A stretch of 64,000 nucleotides of DNA from Neptunomonas phycophila (GCF_001922575.1 NZ_MRCI01000001.1:558001-622000), one strand, 5' to 3'; positions 46,906 to 55,541 are shown, counted from the first letter of the stretch. Notes: a model not told the origin generated them from the sequence alone. Program-made: numbers and translations.

Positions 46906-47788
46906 TTTTATTGAGCTCGTCGTTAAGGCGCTGTACTTTGGATGTAATTAGCGGACGGGAGGACAGCTGTGGGTGAGCTGTTTGTGCTATTTTTTTTAGT
47001 TTAGCGGCGGTTGTGGCTATGACTTGCTTACTGCTCGTTGCGTTAGGGGCTGGGGTATAGTGTTTACCGAAGCAGCTTTTTATTAAAGCATTACGTTTGA
47101 TGGTATGTTTTAGATAGCGGCCCAGCGTATAGTCTTCATCCTTCCAGACAGGGTTTAAGTAGTTAAATTGAATGTCTACTTCTACTGATTGCGACCAATC
47201 CTGCCATTTTCGTTCGTTGATATGATCATGTGCTTTGGCTGGTACCCAAGGTATACCGTAGGCATCCGCTATGATTGCTCCGTGCATTGCTTCTGTAATT
47301 ACAAAATCACAGTGGGACAATGCGGTCAAAAAGTCTTCAATTGATTGTCTTGGATCTATTAATAATATATCTGCATGGGAGCATACTGCCTCCCAATTTC
47401 CAAGAATTATACTTTCGACATGTGGAATGTAGCCTATGCGAGAACCATTATTAACTGGTAGTCTGCGCAATTGAGGGAGCAGGTAGGCACCATCTAACAA
47501 ACTGAGATCTGAATGAATACCCAGTGTTTTTTTAGTAATAGGACCTCTAACGCCTACAAAATTCCACTGGCCTTGGGAGAGTGGAGGCAGGTTTCCATAG
47601 CCGATTCCTGAACTAATAACTGTATACTGAGAGGCTTGTGGAATCCGGTGATTTAGTAGTGTTCCTATGCCAATAAGTAAGTGGTCACTATTGTCGTCGA
47701 TTTTGTTATCAAGGAGCTCTTTCCAAATCCACTCATTGATATCATCACCTACATTGCCTTGTGCAGATTTAAAGTAATACGGCTTCAT
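46892..47788 (-). CDS. Polysaccharide pyruvyl transferase family protein
   Basis: A 298-aa protein with the CsaB/WcaK-type pattern MKPYYFKSAQGNVGDDINEW at the N-terminus, LLIGIGTLLNHRIP, GVRGPITKKTLG and CDFVITEAMHGAIIADAYGIPWV, where the last His-bearing motif is characteristic. The family adds pyruvate ketals from PEP to sugars. The gene is co-translated with the upstream GT2 gene (four-base overlap). Confidence 0.88.
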   Translation of the reverse strand: MKPYYFKSAQGNVGDDINEWIWKELLDNKIDDNSDHLLIGIGTLLNHRIPQASQYTVISSGIGYGNLPPLSQGQWNFVGVRGPITKKTLGIHSDLSLLDGAYLLPQLRRLPVNNGSRIGYIPHVESIILGNWEAVCSHADILLIDPRQSIEDFLTALSHCDFVITEAMHGAIIADAYGIPWVPAKAHDHINERKWQDWSQSVEVDIQFNYLNPVWKDEDYTLGRYLKHTIKRNALIKSCFGKHYTPAPNATSSKQVIATTAAKLKKIAQTAHPQLSSRPLITSKVQRLNDELNKIKDA

Positions 47789-48696
47789 TTACGCAATCCA
47801 CTGAGTACTAGATAGATAAAACATTTTACAGTTATTTTTTTAGTAAGCGCGCTTGTAAATGCTTTGTATGCCTTATCAAATTCCCCAGATTTGTATGCGA
47901 GGGCTCCATATTCTAGATGGCGACGATAAGCTCGCTGTTTGTAATCTTTAATATTGACGCTCTGCCCATCTGGGCTCTGGTAGCCATATTTTACTATGGC
48001 AGAGTTCACTACTGCGCTTGCAAAATCTCTGGTTTTAATCGTCGAGGTTAAAGAGTCATGGTCGAGTTTGTATAACGTCAATGGCTTTTCTATTTTGCAA
48101 AAGAGGCCTTTTCGACTGAGGCGGAGCATTAAATCCCAGTCTTCCGCAACCGGAAGTTCTGTATCAAACAGTCCCGTATCTTCTAAGGCCGTTCGGCGAA
48201 TCACTGCCGTACTTGTTAGGACGTGGTTGGTGATGAGCTGTTTGTGGTAGATCCAATCGCATTCTATGTTGTAGTTTTGTTGTTTGCTTTGGATACCTGA
48301 TATGGCTGCCTCTTTGCTTTCATCCTTTTCAAACCATGGGTGAAAGTAAGTGTAGTAGCCAATCGCATTGGGGTGTAATTCTATTAACCTAACGATATTT
48401 TCTATTTTATCCGGCAGCCATATATCATCGGCATCAACAAAGGCGATGTAATCATACTGGCAGGCTTTAATGCCTGCATTCCTCGCATGAGAGACCCCCG
48501 CGTTTTTTTGGTCAATGACTCGAATATTGGATTCGTTAGATAGGATTTCAGCTGTTTTATCTGAAGATCCATCATTAACTACAATGATTTCACTTACGGG
48601 GTAAGATTGTGAGCGCACACTGTCCAATGTGGCAGAAATCGTCGCTTCACAGTTATACGCGGGTATGACTACGCTGAAATTGATTGTGCTAGCCAT
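47785..48696 (-). CDS. Glycosyltransferase family 2
   Basis: A 303-aa GT-A enzyme with FSVVIPAYNCEATISATLDS, EIIVVNDGSSDKTAEIL, GVSHARNAGIKA, YIAFVDADDIW (DxD metal site) and DTELPVAEDWDLMLRLSRKG. It has no membrane segments, so it acts on the cytoplasmic face. It overlaps neighbours on both sides by four to eight bases in a minus-strand trio with the pyruvyltransferase and the asparagine-synthase-like gene. Confidence 0.93.
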   Translation of the reverse strand: MASTINFSVVIPAYNCEATISATLDSVRSQSYPVSEIIVVNDGSSDKTAEILSNESNIRVIDQKNAGVSHARNAGIKACQYDYIAFVDADDIWLPDKIENIVRLIELHPNAIGYYTYFHPWFEKDESKEAAISGIQSKQQNYNIECDWIYHKQLITNHVLTSTAVIRRTALEDTGLFDTELPVAEDWDLMLRLSRKGLFCKIEKPLTLYKLDHDSLTSTIKTRDFASAVVNSAIVKYGYQSPDGQSVNIKDYKQRAYRRHLEYGALAYKSGEFDKAYKAFTSALTKKITVKCFIYLVLSGLRK

Positions 48697-50467
48697 GTCG
48701 GGCCTTTAACCAAATTTCTAAGGACATTAATACCCAAATCATCTCACCATAATAGGCTGCATGACCCTCTTTATGATCTTTAATTAGCTTATTGATATAG
48801 GCCGGTTGAATAATATTGCGTTTTTTAAGTTCGCTTAAAGAATCATAAGCCAACTCGCTCAACGGAGAATAAGTTTCCATCCACACACCAAATGGTAACC
48901 CAAAGCCGTGTTTTGACTTGTGGATTGTTTCATCGGGTAGCCAGTTTTTGAAAGTCTCTTTGTAAAAATGGCGTAATTGTGAGCCTTTCAGTTTTAATTG
49001 ATCTTCAATTTTTAATGATAAATAAACTAGCTCGTCATCGAGCATCGGGTAGCGCACATTGACTTCATTGATGCGACAAGCATTGTTGACTTTAACTAGG
49101 TCATTATCGGCTAGCGTGATTTGCCAGTCTAAATACATCATTCTATTAAGCATGCTGGCATTAATAGGCCGATTGTAAAGAGACTGCTGTAACGACATGG
49201 GTTGTTCTAAGTCGACTTTTTCTAAAAAGTCTGCTGTGAAAATCCCAGTTACATCGTCTCGTTCTAAGAAGTTGTAAGTTTGCAATCTTGCAGGTAAGCC
49301 GAGCTTTGCTTGTTTAATATAACTTTGCGCTTTGGCTAGAAACCTGTTTGAAAATTCTCTTTGTTCTAATAAGGGCTCGATAATGCCAGAGCGGAGAATT
49401 TTAGGGACAGAATGATAAAATTCGAAGACAGTCTGTTTGGCATAGCGTTCATTGCCTGCAAATAACTCATCACCACCATCGCCGGCTAACATTGTGGCGA
49501 CATTGTTTTCTTTGGCTACTTTAGAGCAAAAATAGGCTGGTAAGGCAGACGAGTTGCCAAAGGGCTCATCAAAGCTCGGGATTACCTTATGCAAGGCGCT
49601 AACAATGTCTTCAGGTGTCACATAATATTCATGAAGATTAATACCAAACTTTTTGGCTGTGATGCGTGCGTAAGCCATTTCATCATAGCCTTCTGCAGAG
49701 AAGCCAATAGAATAAGCTTCGCTTTGAGATGGATCTATTTCTGACAGCATACCGGCTACGGTAGAGCTGTCTAAGCCACCACTGAGAAATGCAGCACAGT
49801 TAGGTGCTATACATCGTTCAACCGCGTTTTTCATAGCAAGACGCAGTTCTTTGCTTAATGCCGCAGCGCTTGTGCTTTGTTTTAGGTTGAAATGCGGTAC
49901 CCAGTAAGTATCAGTTGTCCCTTCTAATTGAGAAGTGATGGTTAACTGTGTTGCAGCCGATAATTTCTGATATTGGCTATAGGCCGTGTTGGGTGCAGGG
50001 ATCATGTGAAAGTACACATAATCGTACAGCGATTGGTTTGAGAGCTCACCGTCTTGGTTTATATCTGAAAGCAAGCTGCTAATATGACATTCACGACTAT
50101 GCGGCTTTTGATGCCAAAATGCAGGTACGGTTGCAAACTTGTCGGTGTAAAGAGTCAACGTGCCTAGGGTATTGTTGAGCCTAGCTACGACAAATGAGCC
50201 TTGTAATGCTTCTGGCGAAAAGTTTTCTGAGGTTATTTGCTTATATAATTGCTGGTCTGTTGGTGTATTCAGACCTACAAAATAAGGATGGCCGGCAATA
50301 ACAATAGTTTCTTCTTCGCCACGAATAATTCTGTCGGCCGCATGAATTGTGAGATTGCCATGACCAAAGAGTGATTCACCCTTCTCTAAAACCAGAGATA
50401 AGTGTAGATGGCTCGTGAGAGAAGGTTGGGGATTGCTTTTGAGCGTGTTTTGCGCGTCCGTTGCCAT
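48689..50467 (-). CDS. Asparagine synthase-like protein lacking Cys2
   Basis: A protein of about 592 aa. The PP-loop AAFLSGGLDSSTVAGML (about residue 235) and LAGDGGDELFAGNERY are intact, and SKHGFGLPFGVWM closes the synthase domain. The N-terminal domain keeps the class II amidotransferase outline (GSFVVARLN, LYTDKFATVPAFW) but has no catalytic Cys at position 2. I choose ATG 50467 because GGAAG lies six bases upstream; ATG 50479 is also possible. It is divergent from the ACP gene. Confidence 0.85.
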   Translation of the reverse strand: MATDAQNTLKSNPQPSLTSHLHLSLVLEKGESLFGHGNLTIHAADRIIRGEEETIVIAGHPYFVGLNTPTDQQLYKQITSENFSPEALQGSFVVARLNNTLGTLTLYTDKFATVPAFWHQKPHSRECHISSLLSDINQDGELSNQSLYDYVYFHMIPAPNTAYSQYQKLSAATQLTITSQLEGTTDTYWVPHFNLKQSTSAAALSKELRLAMKNAVERCIAPNCAAFLSGGLDSSTVAGMLSEIDPSQSEAYSIGFSAEGYDEMAYARITAKKFGINLHEYYVTPEDIVSALHKVIPSFDEPFGNSSALPAYFCSKVAKENNVATMLAGDGGDELFAGNERYAKQTVFEFYHSVPKILRSGIIEPLLEQREFSNRFLAKAQSYIKQAKLGLPARLQTYNFLERDDVTGIFTADFLEKVDLEQPMSLQQSLYNRPINASMLNRMMYLDWQITLADNDLVKVNNACRINEVNVRYPMLDDELVYLSLKIEDQLKLKGSQLRHFYKETFKNWLPDETIHKSKHGFGLPFGVWMETYSPLSELAYDSLSELKKRNIIQPAYINKLIKDHKEGHAAYYGEMIWVLMSLEIWLKARHG

Positions 50468-50592
50468 GCCTACTTCCATTCCTTGCTGACTATTACTGGC
50501 ATCATCATCCTCTGATGAAAAGCTATTCTAGCTATCTCGTTGATATTTGTCCTGTTAAGAATACTTTTTTATTGGTTTTTGTGTGTCATTAC

Positions 50593-50611
50593 TTATCCTG
50601 ATACAGGATAA
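50593..50611. promoter_or_regulatory. Perfect 19-bp dyad, probable operator of the ACP operon
   Basis: TTATCCTGATACAGGATAA has 8-base arms around ATA. It lies in the 192-bp divergent gap between the asparagine-synthase-like gene and the ACP gene, 49 bases before the ACP start and just upstream of TATCAT (a possible -10). Size and symmetry fit a dimeric regulator; its identity is unknown. Confidence 0.55.
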
Positions 50612-50659
50612 CGAGTATCATAGCGTTTTTTACTGAACTGTATATGACAGGAGGTTGTT

Positions 50660-50908
50660 TTGGTTGCTGTTCAGGAAATCGTCACTGTACTTGATAGCGT
50701 TTTGCAATTGGGTGACAGGACAGAACAATTTGATGAGTCCACAGCACTGTTAGGCAGCATTCCTGAATTTGATTCTATGGCTGTTGTTATGGTGATTGGC
50801 GCGTTAGAAGATAATTATGGCTTTGTCGTTGATGATGACGAGATGAGTGCTGATATCTTTGAAACCGTTGGTGCATTGCAGCAGTTCGTTAACGCGAAAT
50901 TGGCTTAA
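50660..50908 (+). CDS. Acyl carrier protein (XrtA-associated)
   Basis: An 82-aa acidic ACP with the phosphopantetheine serine in PEFDSMAVVMVIGALE (about residue 37) and helices fitting the four-helix ACP fold. The start is TTG 50660, fixed by AGGAGG six bases upstream. It probably carries an acyl or aminoacyl group loaded by the AMP-forming ligase at 53860. Its stop overlaps the next gene's ATG by one base. Confidence 0.88.
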   Translation: MVAVQEIVTVLDSVLQLGDRTEQFDESTALLGSIPEFDSMAVVMVIGALEDNYGFVVDDDEMSADIFETVGALQQFVNAKLA

Positions 50909-52641
50909 TGTCTATGGATAGTTATTTCATAAAGGGCCCTAATGGAGCCCTTTTTTTATGTGACTACGGGAAGGAATCTTCGTCATGTGTTATTCATTTC
51001 CCTGCGTTTGCTGAGGAAATGAATAAATCTCGCCATCTCGTGCACCTGCAAGCAGCGGCTTTAGCTCATCAAGGCTATCGAGTCTTAGTGCTGGATCCAT
51101 ATGGAACCGGCGATAGCGAAGGTGACTTTAGTGAAGCGACACCACATCGCTGGGTTGCCGATTATAATTTCTTAATATCATTGCTTGTTGAGCAAGGTGT
51201 TCAGCACTTTGTTGCTTGGGGGTTAAGAGCGGGGTGTTTATTGGCAGGTGCAGTTGCTCAACAGAGCCCTGTTTTTGATCGCTTTTTGTTTTGGGCACCC
51301 GTGCTTGACGGAAAGTTGATGTTTACTCAGTTTTTACGACTACGCATAGCGGCTTCTATGATGTCGGGCCAGCGAGAAACAGCTAATGAGCTTAAGTCAC
51401 TAATATCTGATGGGGAGTCTTTGGTAGAGATAGCAGGGTACGGTATACATCCTGATATGCCTGAGCAACTGGAAGGGCTTTCTCTGCGCGTAAATGATTT
51501 TGCTAAAGCTGAGCAGGTATTTTGGGTTGATATTAACAGCCGTGAAGTAGAGCTAAATTTGCCTGCGCGCCGCCTGGTTGAGCAGCTATCGGATGTGCTC
51601 GTGGTGGATGTGAAAAATGTCCTAGGTGACGCTTTTTGGGGTACGCAAGAGTTAGTCAGTAATCCTGAGCTGATCACGCAAACAGCTAGTTTGTTGGGCC
51701 CCGCATTATGTGGGCCGCTAGCACTGACGTCTGTGAACACTACTGAAGGCGAAAGTAAACCGCTCAAGGTAATCTGTAATGGGGCTGCCCTTAGCTGCTT
51801 GCTGCATGAAGGAGTAGGTGCGAATCTATCAGATACCGCTGTTATTATAGTAGTGGGTGGCCCGCAGTATCGGGTAGGTAGTCATCGACAGTTTTTATTG
51901 CTATCTAGACACCTAGCAGCTCAAGGTATCACGAGCGTTCGATTTGATTACCGGGGTATGGGAGATTCGTCTGGCGAGCTGCTTGGTTTTGAGTCGGTTG
52001 ATGACGACATTCGATCGGTTGTTGATGCACTGTTGATTCACAAGCCTTCAATTAAGCGTGTTGTGCTGTGGGGGTTGTGTGATGCAGCTACCGCTTCGGT
52101 TTTCTATGCTCCCAGTGATAAGCGTGTTGCTGGTTTAGTGCTGCTTAATCCATGGGTAAGAAGTGAGCAGGGTGAGGCTGAAGCGATGTTAAAACATTAT
52201 TATTTAGAGCGCGTTTTATCAAAAAGCTTTTGGAAAAAATTGTTCAGTGGCGGCGTGAATATCAAGCAGTCTATTAGCTCCTTTGCCGCTTTGATTAAAA
52301 CACGGTTTTCAGTGTCTAGCGCTACCGATAAATCATGTCCGCAGGCATCGTTACCTCGTTTAGAATCAGGACTCGACTTACCTGCACGCTTGAATGCGCA
52401 TTTGCAAGTTTTTGCAGGAAGGTCGCTTGTTATCTTGAGCGAGAATGATCTGACAGCAGCTGAGTTTCGCTTAGCTATGAAAGGACAGGACGGGTTATCG
52501 GCGTGGTTTGAAAGTAGTATGGTGGAATCGCTTGAGGTCGCGGATGCAGATCATACCTTTTCTACGCAGCGGTGGCGTGATCAAGTCGCTGATGCCACAG
52601 CTCGGTGGGTACAGCAACTTGATCAAAAGGCGGCTAAATAA
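50908..52641 (+). CDS. Fused exosortase A-associated alpha/beta hydrolases 2 and 1
   Basis: One uninterrupted 577-aa ORF holds two alpha/beta-hydrolase domains. The N-terminal one (about 1-210: GYRVLVLDPYGTGDSEGDF, FVAWGLRAGCLLAG) resembles XrtA-associated hydrolase 2, and its nucleophile elbow reads GLRAG with no Ser or Cys. The C-terminal one (about 285-577: ITSVRFDYRGMGDSSGEL, VVLWGLCDAATAS) resembles hydrolase 1 and has Cys in the nucleophile place. The family members I know are separate genes. Product: possibly release or trimming of the ACP-bound group. Confidence 0.88.
   Translation: MSMDSYFIKGPNGALFLCDYGKESSSCVIHFPAFAEEMNKSRHLVHLQAAALAHQGYRVLVLDPYGTGDSEGDFSEATPHRWVADYNFLISLLVEQGVQHFVAWGLRAGCLLAGAVAQQSPVFDRFLFWAPVLDGKLMFTQFLRLRIAASMMSGQRETANELKSLISDGESLVEIAGYGIHPDMPEQLEGLSLRVNDFAKAEQVFWVDINSREVELNLPARRLVEQLSDVLVVDVKNVLGDAFWGTQELVSNPELITQTASLLGPALCGPLALTSVNTTEGESKPLKVICNGAALSCLLHEGVGANLSDTAVIIVVGGPQYRVGSHRQFLLLSRHLAAQGITSVRFDYRGMGDSSGELLGFESVDDDIRSVVDALLIHKPSIKRVVLWGLCDAATASVFYAPSDKRVAGLVLLNPWVRSEQGEAEAMLKHYYLERVLSKSFWKKLFSGGVNIKQSISSFAALIKTRFSVSSATDKSCPQASLPRLESGLDLPARLNAHLQVFAGRSLVILSENDLTAAEFRLAMKGQDGLSAWFESSMVESLEVADADHTFSTQRWRDQVADATARWVQQLDQKAAK
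50931..50957 (+). terminator. Terminator-like hairpin inside the start of the hydrolase gene
   Basis: AAAGGGC and GCCCTTT form a 7-bp stem with a 9-base loop, followed by TTTT (seven T in a row including the arm), at codons 8-17 of the hydrolase ORF and 23 bases after the ACP stop. It has the form of an intrinsic terminator and could lower hydrolase expression relative to ACP. Confidence 0.45.
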
Positions 52642-53863
52642 GTATTTGTTTGGGTTGTGGTTGGCTTAAAAAATCCCGAGGGCTTGCAGTAAAGCCGTAT
52701 GCTCCAGATTGGTAAACGGCGATTAAATCACCCACTTCCAGAGGGGCAAGCTCAAGCTTATCCGCGATAATATCTAACGGTGTGCATAATGGTCCTACAA
52801 CACTAACCTTGTGAAGCGTGTCAGCCTCCATCTTGTTGGCAACACAAACCGGATAATTCTTACGAATGACTTGGCCAAAATTGCCTGACGCCGATAAATG
52901 GTGATGTAAACCACCATTGGTAATGACGAAGGTTTCGCCGCGCGATTCTTTAATGTCAGTAACCTCGGCGATGTATAGGCCGGCCTCACCTACTAAGTAG
53001 CGACCTAATTCCATGACCACTTGAGCATTGGGCAGTTTGTTTTTGCAAATCGCGAGTTGTTGCTCAAGATTGGTGGCGATTGTTTCAAGTTCGAGCGGCT
53101 GTTCGCCCGGAAAATATGGAATACCAAGGCCGCCGCCAATATTCAGCCACGTAATGTCATTTTCGACACCTTCAGCTAACCGGTAGGCCAGTTCAAGTGT
53201 TTTGGTTTGAGCTTCAATAATGGACTCTGGTTTTAAGTTTTGTGAGCCACTAAAAATATGGAACCCCTTGAAGGTGACAAGGTTGGAGGGAATGGATTTT
53301 ATAAGAGCTGGGATTTGCTCGGCATCAATACCAAAAGGTTTAGCTCCGCCTCCCATGCGCATGCCTGATGACTTTAGTTCAAAATCTGGATTTACGCGTA
53401 AAGCAACAAGCGCCTTAATTGATAAAGCTTCGCTGATATGAATAATGCGATCTAGTTCGAGAGGAGACTCGACGTTGATAATTACCCCAGCCGCTATTGC
53501 TGAGCGAAGTTCTTCACGTGTTTTTCCAGGACCAGCGAAACTAATTAATTCGGCTGGTATTCCTGTATCAAGAGCGACATGCATTTCAGCCACTGATGCT
53601 ACATCAAGGCCATCGGTAATTGCAGCCATGTGATTTACAACAGCCGGCATCGAATTGGCCTTGATCGCATAATGCAGATGTAGGGAGTCCGGGAAATAAC
53701 GACGTAATTCGGCCACTTTACGGGTCATTATGCTGCGGTCATAGAGATAAAAAGGTGTGGACCCTACGCGCGCAGCTATACGGGATATGGGCTGCCCACC
53801 TGAAACTAGTTCGCCTTCATGTGATGAAAATTGTGTCATTGGTGCATGCTTGGGCTTATTCAC
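52634..53863 (-). CDS. PLP-dependent decarboxylase, exosortase A system-associated
   Basis: A 409-aa fold-type III PLP enzyme of the ornithine/diaminopimelate decarboxylase superfamily (TIGR03099 type). The PLP lysine is in HYAIKANSMPAVV (about residue 67); GGGLGIPYFPG and ELGRYLVGEAGLYI are phosphate- and PLP-binding loops; GPLCTPLDII holds the active-site Cys near the C-terminus. It may make an amine from a basic amino acid or amino-acyl substrate. It overlaps the ligase gene by four bases and the convergent hydrolase by eight. Confidence 0.92.
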   Translation of the reverse strand: MNKPKHAPMTQFSSHEGELVSGGQPISRIAARVGSTPFYLYDRSIMTRKVAELRRYFPDSLHLHYAIKANSMPAVVNHMAAITDGLDVASVAEMHVALDTGIPAELISFAGPGKTREELRSAIAAGVIINVESPLELDRIIHISEALSIKALVALRVNPDFELKSSGMRMGGGAKPFGIDAEQIPALIKSIPSNLVTFKGFHIFSGSQNLKPESIIEAQTKTLELAYRLAEGVENDITWLNIGGGLGIPYFPGEQPLELETIATNLEQQLAICKNKLPNAQVVMELGRYLVGEAGLYIAEVTDIKESRGETFVITNGGLHHHLSASGNFGQVIRKNYPVCVANKMEADTLHKVSVVGPLCTPLDIIADKLELAPLEVGDLIAVYQSGAYGFTASPRDFLSQPQPKQILI

Positions 53864-55440
53864 GATTCTAGCTCCATAAAGTGATTGCTGTATTGCTCGG
53901 CTAGCATTTTACGGTCGATTTTGCCGTTTTGGTTTCGAGGTAATTCCGTTACATGTACATAATGTTTGGGGTGCATATAAGCGGGAAGGTTGCGCTGAAA
54001 ATAACGCACAAATTCGCTTGTTTCGATCTCAGTGTCCGTCACCAGTATCAGAATAATCGCTTCACCTAATTGTGGGTGCTTGGCACCTATGGCGACAAGT
54101 TCTTTTGCTAGTCCCGAAGCATATACGACCTCTTCAACCTCTGTTGGGCTTACGCGGTAGCCTGAGGTCTTAATCATTTCATCAGCTCTACTTATAAAGT
54201 ACAGATAGCCATCTTTATCTTTCTTTACACGGTCTCCTGACCAAACCGCTATTTCTGTAAGCGGCACTTCAGTACAGCCGCCTGTGGGTATGGGCTTGAA
54301 ACGAACCGCAGTTTTAGCAGGGTCATTCCAATAGCCGAGTGATACAAGCGGGCCGCGGTGAACCAGCTCTCCGGGTTCGTCTATGTCGCACTCTGAGCCG
54401 TCTTCTCTTAAAACTAATACCTCTGCGTTCGGTATTGCTTTGCCCATCGATTCGGGACGTAAATCGACTTCTTCAGGCGGCAAAAACGTAGACCTGAATG
54501 CTTCTGTTAGGCCATACATTAAATAAATTTCAGTAGTAGGTAGTTTTTCTCTAAATAGTTTTGTCGTAGAGACAGGCATGGCGCCGCCACTGTTTGTGAT
54601 ATAGCGCAATGTTCGCCTTGTTTCTTCAGGCCAATCCAGTTGGGCGAGTTGGTTCCATAGAGGCGGCACGCCTGCTAACCCTGTTATGGAGTAACGGCTA
54701 ACTGCTTTAATTACGTCGCGAGGGAGTAAATAATCCATTAGAACCACGCTCGCACCTACGTGAAAGGCTGTGGTAAGTTGGCTTAAACCATAGTCAAAAC
54801 TAAGAGGTAAAACGGCTAAAAGCACATCATCTGATGTGTTTTTTAAGTAGCTTGCAACGCTTTGCGCGCCGGTAAGCATGTTGCGATGGGTTAAAACGAC
54901 CCCTTTGGGGTTACCCGTGCTGCCTGAGGTGTACAAAATAGCAGCGAGGTCACTGTCGATGCGCTTAGGGAATTGAGCCTTAGGCGTTTCCGAAAAAGTA
55001 GACCATGTGGTAAAGCAAACAGATGCAACCTCCGGACCTGGTTTTGAATCGGTCAGGACGATGTCGCTTAAGTATGGACAGGTATTGATAACATCCTTTA
55101 ATAAGTGAGTGCGATCGGATGAGGTGACGACTAGTCGGACATGGCAGTCATTTAGGATGTAGCTAACCTGAGCGGGCTTAAGCAACGGGTTGATTGGTAC
55201 AAAAACAGCCGATGCGCGGGAAGCGGCGAATAAGGTAATCACAGCCTCTAGTGTCTTAGGTAAATAGACAGCAACCCGGTCATTGGACTTAATGCCCGCT
55301 GCTATAAATGCAGAAGCGGCTCTATCAATGGCTTCGTTGAGTTCACGGTAACTAAGCGTAGTGTCTTTAAGGCGAAGGGCGGGTGACTCTGGTGTGCGCT
55401 GTGCTTGTTGTGTAATCAAGTCGTCCAACGTGGCGAGCAT
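53860..55440 (-). CDS. AMP-forming acyl-CoA/acyl-ACP ligase, exosortase A system-associated
   Basis: A 526-aa ANL-superfamily adenylating enzyme: P-loop ILYTSGSTGNPKGVVLTHRN, A5 motif YLMYGLTEAFRS, hinge FISRADEMIKTSGYRVSP and the catalytic lysine in RNQNGKIDRKML. It activates an acid as an adenylate and hands it to CoA or the ACP at 50660. Substrate unknown; the set ACP, ligase and decarboxylase is conserved in exosortase A loci. Start MLATLDDLITQQAQRTPESP fits the family. Confidence 0.93.
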   Translation of the reverse strand: MLATLDDLITQQAQRTPESPALRLKDTTLSYRELNEAIDRAASAFIAAGIKSNDRVAVYLPKTLEAVITLFAASRASAVFVPINPLLKPAQVSYILNDCHVRLVVTSSDRTHLLKDVINTCPYLSDIVLTDSKPGPEVASVCFTTWSTFSETPKAQFPKRIDSDLAAILYTSGSTGNPKGVVLTHRNMLTGAQSVASYLKNTSDDVLLAVLPLSFDYGLSQLTTAFHVGASVVLMDYLLPRDVIKAVSRYSITGLAGVPPLWNQLAQLDWPEETRRTLRYITNSGGAMPVSTTKLFREKLPTTEIYLMYGLTEAFRSTFLPPEEVDLRPESMGKAIPNAEVLVLREDGSECDIDEPGELVHRGPLVSLGYWNDPAKTAVRFKPIPTGGCTEVPLTEIAVWSGDRVKKDKDGYLYFISRADEMIKTSGYRVSPTEVEEVVYASGLAKELVAIGAKHPQLGEAIILILVTDTEIETSEFVRYFQRNLPAYMHPKHYVHVTELPRNQNGKIDRKMLAEQYSNHFMELES

Positions 55441-55541
55441 GAAATAATTCCTTTAGCTGCATGAATCCTTGGTTCATTCTATAGCTTTTGGGTAGTATGT
55501 GTATACGTTATGGAATCAAGCTCGTTTCAAGGATGCGCAAT

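Noticed and set aside
40701-50467. Insertion sequence or att-site ends for the accessory block
   Set aside because: No transposase or integrase gene and no obvious direct repeats at the borders; acquisition is inferred only from composition and orientation.
51327-51767. 146-codon frame on the minus strand within the hydrolase fusion
   Set aside because: It is the reverse of a conserved coding region, Ser/Thr-rich as such shadows are, with no start signal or family motif.
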